Assembly (NCBI GenBank): GCA_964461535.1
Contig: CAYWUY010000010.1
Span: 1-56,614, forward strand
Reading direction: 5' to 3'
Source: Flavipsychrobacter sp964461535
GTDB taxonomy: Bacteria > Bacteroidota > Bacteroidia > Chitinophagales > Chitinophagaceae
Length of the DNA stretch: 56,614 nt
The notes beneath the pieces were generated by a model, which saw nothing but the letters and a program-made list of their open reading frames with translations, was not told where the DNA came from and ran no database searches. Below, piece by piece: positions 24,833 through 32,929 of this stretch. A program made the translations under genes and the position numbers. The first letter of the stretch is position 1. The number at the start of each line of letters is the position of its first letter.

Positions 24833-25237
24833 ATGAATATAAAAAGACGACAATCTCACGACCCGATGGGGCATTCATCTGCGCTGAATGATATTCTTTT
24901 CATTTTGTTGCTGTTTTTCCTCATCATTTCTACTTTAGCCAACCCCAATGTGGTAAAGCTTAGCATACCTAAAGCACAAAGCGATACTAAAGCTAAACAA
25001 ACTGTGGTAGTATCTATAGATGCCCAACAACAGTTTTTTGTAGGTACTAACGCCACCTCTTTAGATTCATTGAAAGATAGGATATCTGTGGAAGTAGCTA
25101 AAGCTCAAGATGCTGAACCAACGGTAGTAATAAATGCAGATAAAATGGCTACTGCAGATAACATAGTAGCAGTAATGCGGGCAGCTCATGACTTAAATTT
25201 AAGAACCGTATTAGCTGTAGAAAATAACACCCGATAA
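24833..25237 (+). CDS. exbD: ExbD/TolR biopolymer transport protein
   Basis: A 134-aa partner of ExbB with one membrane helix. MNIKRRQSHDPMGHSSALNDILFILLLFFLIISTLANPNVVKLSIP contains the key membrane Asp (LNDILFILL) that carries protons. The periplasmic domain follows with QTVVVSIDAQQQFFVG and EPTVVINADKMATADNIVAVMRAAHDLNLRTVLAV. The start lies one base after exbB. A hairpin follows before the convergent rimO. Confidence 0.9.
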   Translation: MNIKRRQSHDPMGHSSALNDILFILLLFFLIISTLANPNVVKLSIPKAQSDTKAKQTVVVSIDAQQQFFVGTNATSLDSLKDRISVEVAKAQDAEPTVVINADKMATADNIVAVMRAAHDLNLRTVLAVENNTR

Positions 25238-25260
25238 ACATAAAGAACGTACATAAATAA

Positions 25261-25293
25261 AGAATGGCTACTGAAATAATCGGTAGCCATTCT
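25261..25293. terminator. Hairpin between exbD and rimO
   Basis: AGAATGGCTAC (25261-25271) pairs perfectly with GTAGCCATTCT (25283-25293). T tracts are poor on both sides, so termination strength is uncertain. Confidence 0.55.
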
Positions 25294-25313
25294 CATATAG
25301 TAAGTAAGTTATT

Positions 25314-26621
25314 TTATATTACTTCGCCCTCCAAATCATAATCGTAGGCTTTTGTAATCTTTACATTCACAAATTCACCTATAGGCAATTTAGCTGAGCC
25401 AGATATTACTACTTCATTATCCACCTCAACACTATCAAATTCAGTTCTAGCTAAATATCTCCCTGCTTCTTTTTTATCAATCAATACTTTAAAAGTTTTT
25501 CCTACTTTTTCTTGATTGATTTCGTAACTAATCTCTTGCTGCACTTCCATTATTTCTTGAGCCCTAGCCTCTTTTTCATCAGCAGGTATGTTATCCTCAA
25601 GCTCGTAAGCAGATGTGTTTTCCTCATGACTGTAAGTAAAAATACCTACTCTATCTAGTTTAGTGTCTTCTAAAAAGCGTTTCAAATCTTCAACATCGTC
25701 TCTAGTTTCGCCAGGAAAGCCAGTGATCAGTGTTGTTCTGATACATATACCCGGTACACGACTTCTAATATCGCCCACCAAGTCTACAATTTCTTGGCGA
25801 GTTATTTGACGCTTCATAGCCTTCAACATATTATCAGAAATATGCTGAAGAGGCATGTCTAAATATTTACAAATATTATCACGCTCATTCATTACATCAA
25901 GCACATCCATTGGAAACTTATGCGGATAAGCATAATGTAATCTTATCCAATGTAAGCCAGGAATGTCAGATAAGTGCTTCAGTAAGTCTGACAAAGCTCT
26001 TTTTTTGTATATATCTAAGCCATAGTAAGTAAGCTCTTGGGCAATAAGCATAATTTCTTTTACACCCATGCTCACAAGTTTCTTAGCTTCAGCTACTACC
26101 TCTTCTATGGTTTTAGAAACGTGCCCGCCACGCATTAAAGGAATGGCACAGAATGAACAAGTGCGATTACAACCTTCAGATATTTTTAAATAAGCATAGT
26201 GTTTAGGCGTGCTTAACAAGCGTTCACCTACTAGCTCTTGCTTATAATCGGCATTAAACTGCTTTAGTATCAATGGTAGTTCCATAGTACCAAACCATGC
26301 ATCTACCTCAGGTATTTCAGAATTTAAATCGCCACGATAACGCTCACTTAAACAACCGGTAACATATACTTTATCAAGTTTGCCACTACGCTTAAGTTCT
26401 ACCTGTTGTAAAATAGTATTTACACTCTCTTCTTTAGCCTTATCTATAAAACCACAGGTGTTAACAACTACTATATTATGGTCAAGCTTGGCGTTTTCAT
26501 GAATCACATCTATACCATTGGCATGTAGCTGACCACCCAACGATTCGCTGTCCACCATGTTTTTGGAGCAACCCAATGTAATGATGTTAACTTTATCCTG
26601 CTTTAATTTTCTGGTTTTCAC
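25314..26621 (-). CDS. rimO: Ribosomal protein uS12 methylthiotransferase RimO
   Basis: A 435-aa radical-SAM enzyme that adds a methylthio group to an Asp of ribosomal protein uS12. The UPF0004 domain holds cysteines of the first cluster (ITLGCSKNMVDSE, VVNTCGFID, VTGCLSER). The radical-SAM motif CNRTCSFCAIPLMRGGHVSKTIEEV (CxxxCxxC) lies near residue 145. A C-terminal TRAM domain begins near 370 (KTFKVLIDKKEAGRYLARTEFD). The ITLGCSKNxVDSE start separates RimO from the tRNA enzyme MiaB. It follows der by 28 bases on the same strand. Confidence 0.95.
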   Translation of the reverse strand: MKTRKLKQDKVNIITLGCSKNMVDSESLGGQLHANGIDVIHENAKLDHNIVVVNTCGFIDKAKEESVNTILQQVELKRSGKLDKVYVTGCLSERYRGDLNSEIPEVDAWFGTMELPLILKQFNADYKQELVGERLLSTPKHYAYLKISEGCNRTCSFCAIPLMRGGHVSKTIEEVVAEAKKLVSMGVKEIMLIAQELTYYGLDIYKKRALSDLLKHLSDIPGLHWIRLHYAYPHKFPMDVLDVMNERDNICKYLDMPLQHISDNMLKAMKRQITRQEIVDLVGDIRSRVPGICIRTTLITGFPGETRDDVEDLKRFLEDTKLDRVGIFTYSHEENTSAYELEDNIPADEKEARAQEIMEVQQEISYEINQEKVGKTFKVLIDKKEAGRYLARTEFDSVEVDNEVVISGSAKLPIGEFVNVKITKAYDYDLEGEVI

Positions 26622-26649
26622 AAATACTCTTTATGTAATATTATATACT

Positions 26650-27975
26650 TTATTTCTGCCTTATGAATATTCTCATAGGTACACCGCTAAACTTAAAGTG
26701 ACTGCGGAGTTTATTTTCCAAGAAATTTTTATAAGGCTCTTTTACTGAATCAGGATGATTGCAGAAGAAGGCAAATGAAGGAACAGCAGTTGGAACCTGC
26801 TGAACAAATTTTATTTTTATTGAATATCCTCTAGCAATTGGTGGAGGGTAACGCTCAATTTCTTTTAGCATTATCTCATTAAGCTCAGAGGTTGGTATTC
26901 TTCTATTACGATTTTCATATACCTCCAATGCCTTTTCCATACCTTGGAATATCCTTGTTTTATCTTTAGCGGATATAAATATTACAGGAACGTCAGTCAA
27001 AGGCGCTATGCGCTCTTTAATCATTTTCTCATAGTCTCTGGCAGTATTGGTTTGTTTGTCTTGCACCAAATCCCATTTATTTACAAGAATAACTATACCC
27101 TTACCTTTTCTGGTAGCCAAACTAAAAATACTAATGTCCTGAGCTGTTACACCTTGGTTGGCATCAATTAGAAGCATACATACATCAGCTTCATCCATAG
27201 CACGTATAGCACGTATAACGCTATAGAACTCTAAATCTTCATGTACATTCTTCTTCTTGCGAATACCTGCTGTATCTATCAGCATGAATTCTTTACCAAA
27301 TAATTTATAATGTGTATGTATGGTATCTCTTGTGGTACCGGCAATGTCAGAAACTATTGTACGCTCTTGGTTAACTAAGGCATTCAATAAAGTAGACTTT
27401 CCTGCATTAGGCTGACCAATAATAGCAAACTTAGGCAGTGGATTACCATCCTTATCTTTAGGAACAATATCTTCTTCTTCTTTAATGTGTTTTACCACCT
27501 CATCCAAAAGTTCGCCTGAGCCACTACCAGATATAGAAGAAATAAAGAATGTATTTTCTATACCTAAAGAATAAAACTCAGTAGCTTGTAATGCTCTCTC
27601 GGCATTATCTACTTTATTTACTACTAATAATACCGGCTTAGTAGATCTGCGTAAGATGTCGGCCATCTCATCATCCTGATCTGTAATTCCGGTTACAGTA
27701 TCACATACAAATAATATTAAATCAGCTTCATCAACTGCAATATGAACTTGCTTACGTATTTCACGCTCGAATACATCTTCTGACTTAGCAACAAAACCAC
27801 CTGTATCTATTACGTTAAATACTTTACCATTCCAATCAGCTATACCATACTGACGATCGCGAGTAACCCCGCTCACGTCATCTACTATTGCCTTTCTTTG
27901 TTCTAGCAAACGATTAAATAATGTTGACTTCCCCACATTTGGCCTTCCCACAATTGCAACTGTAAAACCCGACAT
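26650..27975 (-). CDS. der: Ribosome-assembly GTPase Der (EngA)
   Basis: A 441-aa essential GTPase with two tandem G domains for 50S maturation. G1 motifs are GRPNVGKST near residue 9 and GQPNAGKST near 180; G3 is DTGG and DTAG; G4 is NKVD and NKWD. A KH-like C-terminal domain follows (IPTSELNEIMLKEIERYPPP). Start ATG 27975 gives the canonical MSGFTVAIVGRPNVGKST; a longer frame to 28008 overlaps a -7 promoter element and would not be transcribed. rimO lies downstream in the same unit. Confidence 0.95.
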   Translation of the reverse strand: MSGFTVAIVGRPNVGKSTLFNRLLEQRKAIVDDVSGVTRDRQYGIADWNGKVFNVIDTGGFVAKSEDVFEREIRKQVHIAVDEADLILFVCDTVTGITDQDDEMADILRRSTKPVLLVVNKVDNAERALQATEFYSLGIENTFFISSISGSGSGELLDEVVKHIKEEEDIVPKDKDGNPLPKFAIIGQPNAGKSTLLNALVNQERTIVSDIAGTTRDTIHTHYKLFGKEFMLIDTAGIRKKKNVHEDLEFYSVIRAIRAMDEADVCMLLIDANQGVTAQDISIFSLATRKGKGIVILVNKWDLVQDKQTNTARDYEKMIKERIAPLTDVPVIFISAKDKTRIFQGMEKALEVYENRNRRIPTSELNEIMLKEIERYPPPIARGYSIKIKFVQQVPTAVPSFAFFCNHPDSVKEPYKNFLENKLRSHFKFSGVPMRIFIRQK

Positions 27976-27997
27976 CTTAAAGAATAATTTAAGTGTG

Positions 27998-28005
27998 CAA
28001 AGGTA
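27998..28005 (-). promoter_or_regulatory. -7 element of der
   Basis: On the minus strand TACCTTTG, an exact TAnnTTTG, 22 bases above the start codon. The -33 region is weak. Confidence 0.55.
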
Positions 28006-28154
28006 CATTTTTAAAACCGTTATTCAGCCATTAGCTTAGTACATTATGATAATTTTGAGAATATTTAGTAGCCAACTGATTACATCTAGTTCTTTTCATT
28101 TCTACTTAGTTATGTACTAACTTTACTACTAACTACAAAACACATAACGCATAA

Positions 28155-29357
28155 ATGATAAGTGTAGCCGAGGCAGATAGTATAATATTATCTCATAAAA
28201 GAGATTTTGGGAATGAATGGGTAGTTATAAAAGACGCCCTAGGAAGAGTGTTGGCTGAAGATATATACAGCGACAGAGACATGCCTCCTTTTGATAGAGT
28301 TACCATGGATGGCATAGCTATTTGCTTCTCATCATTAGATAATAACATAAATAAATTTTATATAGAATCTATACAACCCGCCGGTACCCCACAAAAAACA
28401 TTAAAAAATATACACAACTGTATAGAAGTGATGACTGGTGCCATGTTACCGGTAAATACAGATACAATAATTCCTTATGAAGACTTACTTAAAGAAGATA
28501 GCCATTATAAAATAAATAAATCAAATATAAAAAAATGTCAAAATATACATCCAAAGGGTATTGATATTAATAAAGGAGAATTAGTTGTAAGCAAGGACAC
28601 ATTAATAGATAGTACTATTATTAGTATAGCGGCCACAGTAGGTAAGTCTCAATTACTAGTAAAAAAGACACCCAAAATAGCAGTTATAAGCAGTGGAGAT
28701 GAGCTAATTGATATTGATGAAGTACCTGAACCTCATCAAATAAGAAAAAGTAATGCATATACCATAGAGGCAATACTAAAATCGGTAAAAATAGAATCTA
28801 ATCTATTTCATCTTACTGATAATAAAGAGTTTATAAAAAGTCAATTAAAGCAAATAATAGAAGAATTTGATATTCTGCTAATAAGTGGTGGGGTTTCTAT
28901 GGGCAAACTCGACTTTTTACCTGAAGCTATGAATGAGTTAGGTATCGAATGTTACTTTCATAAAGTAAAGCAACGTCCGGGTAAGCCATTCTGGTTTGGT
29001 GGAAAAGACCATAAACTAGTTTTTGCCTTTCCTGGAAATCCGGTTTCTACTTTTATGTGCATGCATAGATATTTCTTAAAATGGCTTCAAGAAAATAACA
29101 TAATAAAATATAAATCAAATACTTATGCCAAATTATTAAAGAATCACACATTCGCACCTAACTTACAATTATTCTTGCAAGTAGCAGCTACTGTAGACGA
29201 AAGCGGTACTATTGTAGCAAACCCGGTAGAAGGCCATGGATCCGGGGACTTAGCTAACTTAAGACTAAGTAATGCATTTATGGAGTTGCCTGAAGCTAAG
29301 AGCGAATTTTTAGCGGGAGAAGTATATCCTATTTGGCCGTTTAAACCAATACTGTAA
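28155..29357 (+). CDS. moeA: Molybdopterin molybdotransferase MoeA
   Basis: A 400-aa enzyme that inserts molybdate into adenylylated molybdopterin. Family blocks are DRDMPPFDRVTMDGIAI near residue 40, MTGAMLPVNTDTIIPYED near 95, IAVISSGDELID near 178, the MoCF-binding loop ISGGVSMGKLDF near 245 and the PGNPVSTFMCMHRYF block near 295. It heads a four-gene run with moaC 6 bases downstream. The coding sequence is notably AT-rich (many ATA and AAA codons), like the rest of this operon. Confidence 0.94.
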   Translation: MISVAEADSIILSHKRDFGNEWVVIKDALGRVLAEDIYSDRDMPPFDRVTMDGIAICFSSLDNNINKFYIESIQPAGTPQKTLKNIHNCIEVMTGAMLPVNTDTIIPYEDLLKEDSHYKINKSNIKKCQNIHPKGIDINKGELVVSKDTLIDSTIISIAATVGKSQLLVKKTPKIAVISSGDELIDIDEVPEPHQIRKSNAYTIEAILKSVKIESNLFHLTDNKEFIKSQLKQIIEEFDILLISGGVSMGKLDFLPEAMNELGIECYFHKVKQRPGKPFWFGGKDHKLVFAFPGNPVSTFMCMHRYFLKWLQENNIIKYKSNTYAKLLKNHTFAPNLQLFLQVAATVDESGTIVANPVEGHGSGDLANLRLSNAFMELPEAKSEFLAGEVYPIWPFKPIL

Positions 29358-29363
29358 ATAAAT

Positions 29364-29837
29364 ATGCTTACACATATAGATGATAAAGGGAATGCTAGCA
29401 TGGTAAATGTAGCAAATAAAGTGCCTACCTACCGAAGTGCCACTGCCAGGGCTATAGTAAAACTACCAGCGGAAATTTTAGATAAACTAGAAAATGGTGA
29501 AATTAAAGCTCCTAAAGGTGCTGTTTTTCAAACAGCTATAATAGCCGGTATAATGGGTGCAAAAAAAACAGGTGAGTTAATACCCCTGTGCCACCCAATT
29601 GGCATGGAAGATTGCCAAATAAACATATCACTAAACAATGAAAATGAATTAATTATAAAATGTACTGCTAGTATTACTGCAAAAACAGGAATTGAAATGG
29701 AAGCACTTACAGGAGCAAGTATAGCTGCTCTAACAATATATGATATGTGCAAGGCTATGAGCCACGAAATAGAAATAAAGTCAATAGTATTACTATCAAA
29801 AACCGGAGGAAAAAGTGATTACCAAAGAGCGGAATAA
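29364..29837 (+). CDS. moaC: Cyclic pyranopterin monophosphate synthase MoaC
   Basis: A 157-aa enzyme for the second half of the first step of molybdenum-cofactor synthesis, making cPMP from the MoaA product. Visible blocks: MVNVANKVPTYRSATARAIV, LIPLCHPIGMEDCQI with the conserved CHP, TGIEMEALTGASIAALTIYDMCKA (catalytic Asp) and the C-terminal LLSKTGGKSDYQR. MoaA, which makes its substrate, is not in the window. It overlaps mobA by 23 bases. Confidence 0.95.
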   Translation: MLTHIDDKGNASMVNVANKVPTYRSATARAIVKLPAEILDKLENGEIKAPKGAVFQTAIIAGIMGAKKTGELIPLCHPIGMEDCQINISLNNENELIIKCTASITAKTGIEMEALTGASIAALTIYDMCKAMSHEIEIKSIVLLSKTGGKSDYQRAE

Positions 29838-30426
29838 GCATGATGACCTTTGTGGACTAGTGCTCGCAGGAGGAAAAAGTGTTAGAATGGGAGAAGATAA
29901 GGGACTCATAAATTGGCACGGCATACCTCAAAGGGAATATTTATATGATTTACTGAGTCTTCACTGTAATAAAGTATATATATCGTGCAGAGAAGACCAA
30001 ATTAATACAATAGATAGCCGTTGTAATATATTGACTGATAAAGTTTTAGATAGAGGTCCTTTAAATGGAATACTAACTGCACTAGAACATCATCCTGAAA
30101 AAGCATGGCTTATTGTAGCATGTGACTTACCACTTGTAGATGAAGCCACATTAGAGTTCTTATTAAAAAATAGACAAATATCTAAAGACGCAACAGCATT
30201 TTTAAGTCCTACAGACAATTTACCAGAACCGGTTATAACTATTTGGGAATCAAAAATATACAAGAAAATACCTGAACTACTTTCTAAAAATATTAAATGT
30301 CCAAGAAAAATACTTATTCATTCAGATATTCATTCTATAATATCTCCTGATTCCAACTGGTTAATTAATAGTAACACTCCGGAAGACGCACTTTATGTAA
30401 AATCTATACTAAACAATAATAGCTAA
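29815..30426 (+). CDS. mobA: Molybdenum cofactor guanylyltransferase MobA
   Basis: A 203-aa enzyme that adds GMP to molybdopterin, giving the guanine-dinucleotide form. The nucleotide-binding loop LVLAGGKSVRMGEDKGLI is near the start and VACDLPLVDEATL near residue 103. GTG 29815 is the only start that keeps the loop; no in-frame ATG precedes it. The start lies within the moaC 3' end and the stop overlaps the next start (TAATG). Presence of MobA suggests a DMSO-reductase-type molybdoenzyme elsewhere in the genome. Confidence 0.9.
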   Translation: MITKERNKHDDLCGLVLAGGKSVRMGEDKGLINWHGIPQREYLYDLLSLHCNKVYISCREDQINTIDSRCNILTDKVLDRGPLNGILTALEHHPEKAWLIVACDLPLVDEATLEFLLKNRQISKDATAFLSPTDNLPEPVITIWESKIYKKIPELLSKNIKCPRKILIHSDIHSIISPDSNWLINSNTPEDALYVKSILNNNS

Positions 30427-31442
30427 TGTTATTAGATAACTATAAGTGCCAAATCACACTGCCTGGCTTTGGCAAGGCTGGCCAGAAAAGATTGTTTGAA
30501 TCAAAAGTGTTGGTTATTGGCGCTGGCGGACTTGGCTGCCCAGCACTACTCTATTTAGCAAGTAGTGGTATTGGAGAAATAGGCATAATGGATGGTGATA
30601 ATGTATCAAGTACTAATCTACACCGACAAATATTATATTCAGAAAAAAACATAGGCGAAAATAAAGCTTTATCTGCCTCATCCTTCTTAAATGAAAGATA
30701 CACTACAATTAAAATAAATACATATAATTTTCATTTAAACCAAACAAATGCAATAAATATAATAAGTAATTACGACATAATACTTGATTGTACTGACAAT
30801 TTTGAAAGTAGATATCTTATAAATGACGCATGCGTTTTAGGTAATAAACCATTAATATACGGAGCAATTTACCAATATGAAGGACAATTAGCTGCATGGA
30901 ATATACCTATAACAAATGGTGAACGAAGTACTAACTACCGTCACCTATATCCTGAGGTAAATGCTAGCCAAATACCCAACTGTAATGCTGGAGGTGTACT
31001 ACCTACCCTAGCAGGTATAATTGGCACTATGCAAGCCAATGAAGCTATAAAGTACCTTAGTGGTTGTGCCCCTGTAATGGCAAATGAAGTTCTTCTTTTT
31101 GATTGTATTACGCTTAGAAGTACATCAATTAAAATACCTAATAACTCAACTATTAAAATCACAGCACTTCCCCAGCCTAGTGAGGTACAAGAAATAGCTA
31201 TTGAAGACTATTATGCACATGCTACAGAGTATATATTAATCGACGTACGTACCCCAGAAGAACATAATGAACAAAATATTGGAGGGAAGAACATACCGCT
31301 AGACAGCTTATATCTAACAGAAACTACAGATTTTGGCAAAAAGACGATATGCTATTGCGCCTCAGGCTACAGAAGCAAGCAAGCTGTACTACTCTTACAG
31401 CTTAAATTTCCTGAATTGGAATTTTATGCACTAAAACAATAA
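30426..31442 (+). CDS. moeB: MoeB/ThiF-type adenylyltransferase fused to rhodanese
   Basis: A 338-aa E1-like enzyme that adenylates the C-terminal glycine of a MoaD- or ThiS-type sulfur carrier. The ATP loop is VIGAGGLGCPALLYLAS, followed by DGDNVSSTNLHRQILYSEKNIGENKA and LDCTDNFESRYLIND. A C-terminal rhodanese domain (from ~250) has LIDVRTPEEHNEQNIGG and active-site loop CASGYRSKQA, as in MoeZ/MOCS3. Oddity: the two CxxC pairs that bind structural zinc in MoeB are not seen. The first site reads RSTNYRHLYPE and the second NNST. In this operon a molybdopterin role is likely. Confidence 0.88.
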   Translation: MLLDNYKCQITLPGFGKAGQKRLFESKVLVIGAGGLGCPALLYLASSGIGEIGIMDGDNVSSTNLHRQILYSEKNIGENKALSASSFLNERYTTIKINTYNFHLNQTNAINIISNYDIILDCTDNFESRYLINDACVLGNKPLIYGAIYQYEGQLAAWNIPITNGERSTNYRHLYPEVNASQIPNCNAGGVLPTLAGIIGTMQANEAIKYLSGCAPVMANEVLLFDCITLRSTSIKIPNNSTIKITALPQPSEVQEIAIEDYYAHATEYILIDVRTPEEHNEQNIGGKNIPLDSLYLTETTDFGKKTICYCASGYRSKQAVLLLQLKFPELEFYALKQ

Positions 31443-31477
31443 AAGGTGTAAGTCTATAACTAACAGACTTACACCTT
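31443..31477. terminator. Hairpin between moeB and DUF3098
   Basis: AAGGTGTAAGTCT (31443-31455) pairs perfectly with 31465-31477. TTTT follows on the minus strand, so it best fits the ftsX-DUF3098 transcript. Confidence 0.75.
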
Positions 31478-31500
31478 AAAAATATCTTATTAGCCCTTTA

Positions 31501-31785
31501 CTAAGCTTCCTTAGGCTTTTTCATAATAGCATAAACCTCTAGTCCAAAACCAGCTAACATAACCAGCGGAGCTAGCGTAATACGCCTAAATGAGTAAAGT
31601 TCTGCATCATTAAACTGATGAGGATCCGGGCTTTTACCCCCGGATAATAAAAACAAACCAATCAAAATAAGTCCTACACCAGCTAACATAAGGGTATAAT
31701 TAGACTTATCGAATAAAAAAGTAGGTTCTTCTTTAGTGTTATTTTTTAAAGTTCCATAAGAACCTGCAGTACGTGTTGCTGACAT
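31501..31785 (-). CDS. DUF3098 small membrane protein
   Basis: A 94-aa protein with two membrane helices (YTLMLAGVGLILIGLFLLSGG and ITLAPLVMLAGFGLEVYAIM). The linker FNDAELYSFRRITLAPLV is the DUF3098 signature. The family is restricted to Bacteroidota and regularly follows ftsX, as here, 43 bases downstream of it. A role near the divisome is inferred from that gene order only. Confidence 0.88.
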   Translation of the reverse strand: MSATRTAGSYGTLKNNTKEEPTFLFDKSNYTLMLAGVGLILIGLFLLSGGKSPDPHQFNDAELYSFRRITLAPLVMLAGFGLEVYAIMKKPKEA

Positions 31786-31828
31786 ATATGAGCAAATTTA
31801 TAGAAATACGGTTAAATTCAAAGCTATA

Positions 31829-32686
31829 TTAATAAAGATCGTCTACGTGCATTTTTAAATACTTTACTACCGAGCGGTGTGTACTAACCACTGATATTAA
31901 AATACCAAGAATTATCATGCCTAACATAAGCATGGCCAGCATTGAGCCATTGTTAAGCAGGCTAAGAGCCGGTAATTGCTGGGTAGCAAAGGACATAAGC
32001 AACCACAAACCAAAAACCGCTAACACACCACTAATTAAACCATTAATGATGGCTCTGTTATCAAAAGGTCGGGTTATAAAGTTTTGTGTAGCACCCACCA
32101 TTTGCATGGTTTTAATTAAGAAACGATTGCTAAACATGGCCAACCTTACCGTGTTATCTATCAAAAATATAACAACAATAAACAATATAACAGATATAAC
32201 ACCCAGTATAATACCTATTTTTCTAAGGTTGGTATGCATTTGCTCTACTACCACATGAGGCCAAGTAACATTTCTAACAATATTACTTTGCATTACAAAT
32301 TGTTTTATTTTTTCTAAGCTATCCTTATTTACGTACTCTTCGTGCAGTTTCATAGCTATAGATGGAAACAGAGGGTTATATCCTAAAAACTCCATAGCAT
32401 TGGTACCCTCCACTTGGCTCTGAATTTTCATAGCCTCCTCTTTAGATATCAATTTGGTTTCTCTAACAAATGGCTGCTTGTTTAATACTAGTTGCATTTT
32501 AGCCATATTAGCATCAGTAGTATTATCATGAAAATCTACTGATATTTCTAAATCTTCTTTAAACGCTCTGGACAATGCACGTCCGTTTATTAAAATCCAC
32601 CCAAGGATTCCAAGTAAAAAAAGTACTAACGCCACACCCAGTATGGCATTAAAATATGATGGTTTAGCTTTTTTATTTGCCGACAT
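31829..32686 (-). CDS. ftsX: Cell division protein FtsX (permease-like)
   Basis: A 285-aa inner-membrane protein with a helix near the N-terminus, an extracytoplasmic domain (DLEISVDFHDNTTDANMAKMQLVLNKQPFVRETKLISKEEAM) and three further helices. This is the FtsX topology. FtsX with FtsE relays division signals to peptidoglycan hydrolases outside. The block LIKTMQMVGATQNFITRPF before the third helix is the typical coupling helix. FtsE is not adjacent. DUF3098 follows. Confidence 0.9.
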   Translation of the reverse strand: MSANKKAKPSYFNAILGVALVLFLLGILGWILINGRALSRAFKEDLEISVDFHDNTTDANMAKMQLVLNKQPFVRETKLISKEEAMKIQSQVEGTNAMEFLGYNPLFPSIAMKLHEEYVNKDSLEKIKQFVMQSNIVRNVTWPHVVVEQMHTNLRKIGIILGVISVILFIVVIFLIDNTVRLAMFSNRFLIKTMQMVGATQNFITRPFDNRAIINGLISGVLAVFGLWLLMSFATQQLPALSLLNNGSMLAMLMLGMIILGILISVVSTHRSVVKYLKMHVDDLY

Positions 32687-32892
32687 ACATGCAAAATATT
32701 AATTATAAACACTACTATGTAGTTGTACTCCCATTTTACAACCGGTCTATACACACCTCTATCCATATGGGCTTCGTTCAAAAATATAAAAAAGGAATAG
32801 CTTTACCTCACAAAAGTTCTTTAGGTCTAACTATTTTTAACAATAATTATCCACTATTAGTCAATAATAACAGAAGTACCGTTAAGCCTTAC

Positions 32893-32900
32893 TACATTTG
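32893..32900 (+). promoter_or_regulatory. -7 element before the ureohydrolase-like gene
   Basis: TACATTTG matches TAnnTTTG exactly, 29 bases before ATG 32930. No clear -33 element. Confidence 0.4.
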
Positions 32901-32929
32901 TTCCAAAATTCATTACACCAATACTGAAT

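Noticed and set aside
29806..29817. GGAGGA before the mobA GTG as a Shine-Dalgarno
   Set aside because: These bases encode the conserved TGGKS tail of MoaC, and Bacteroidota ribosomes generally do not use such sites, so coincidence is more likely.
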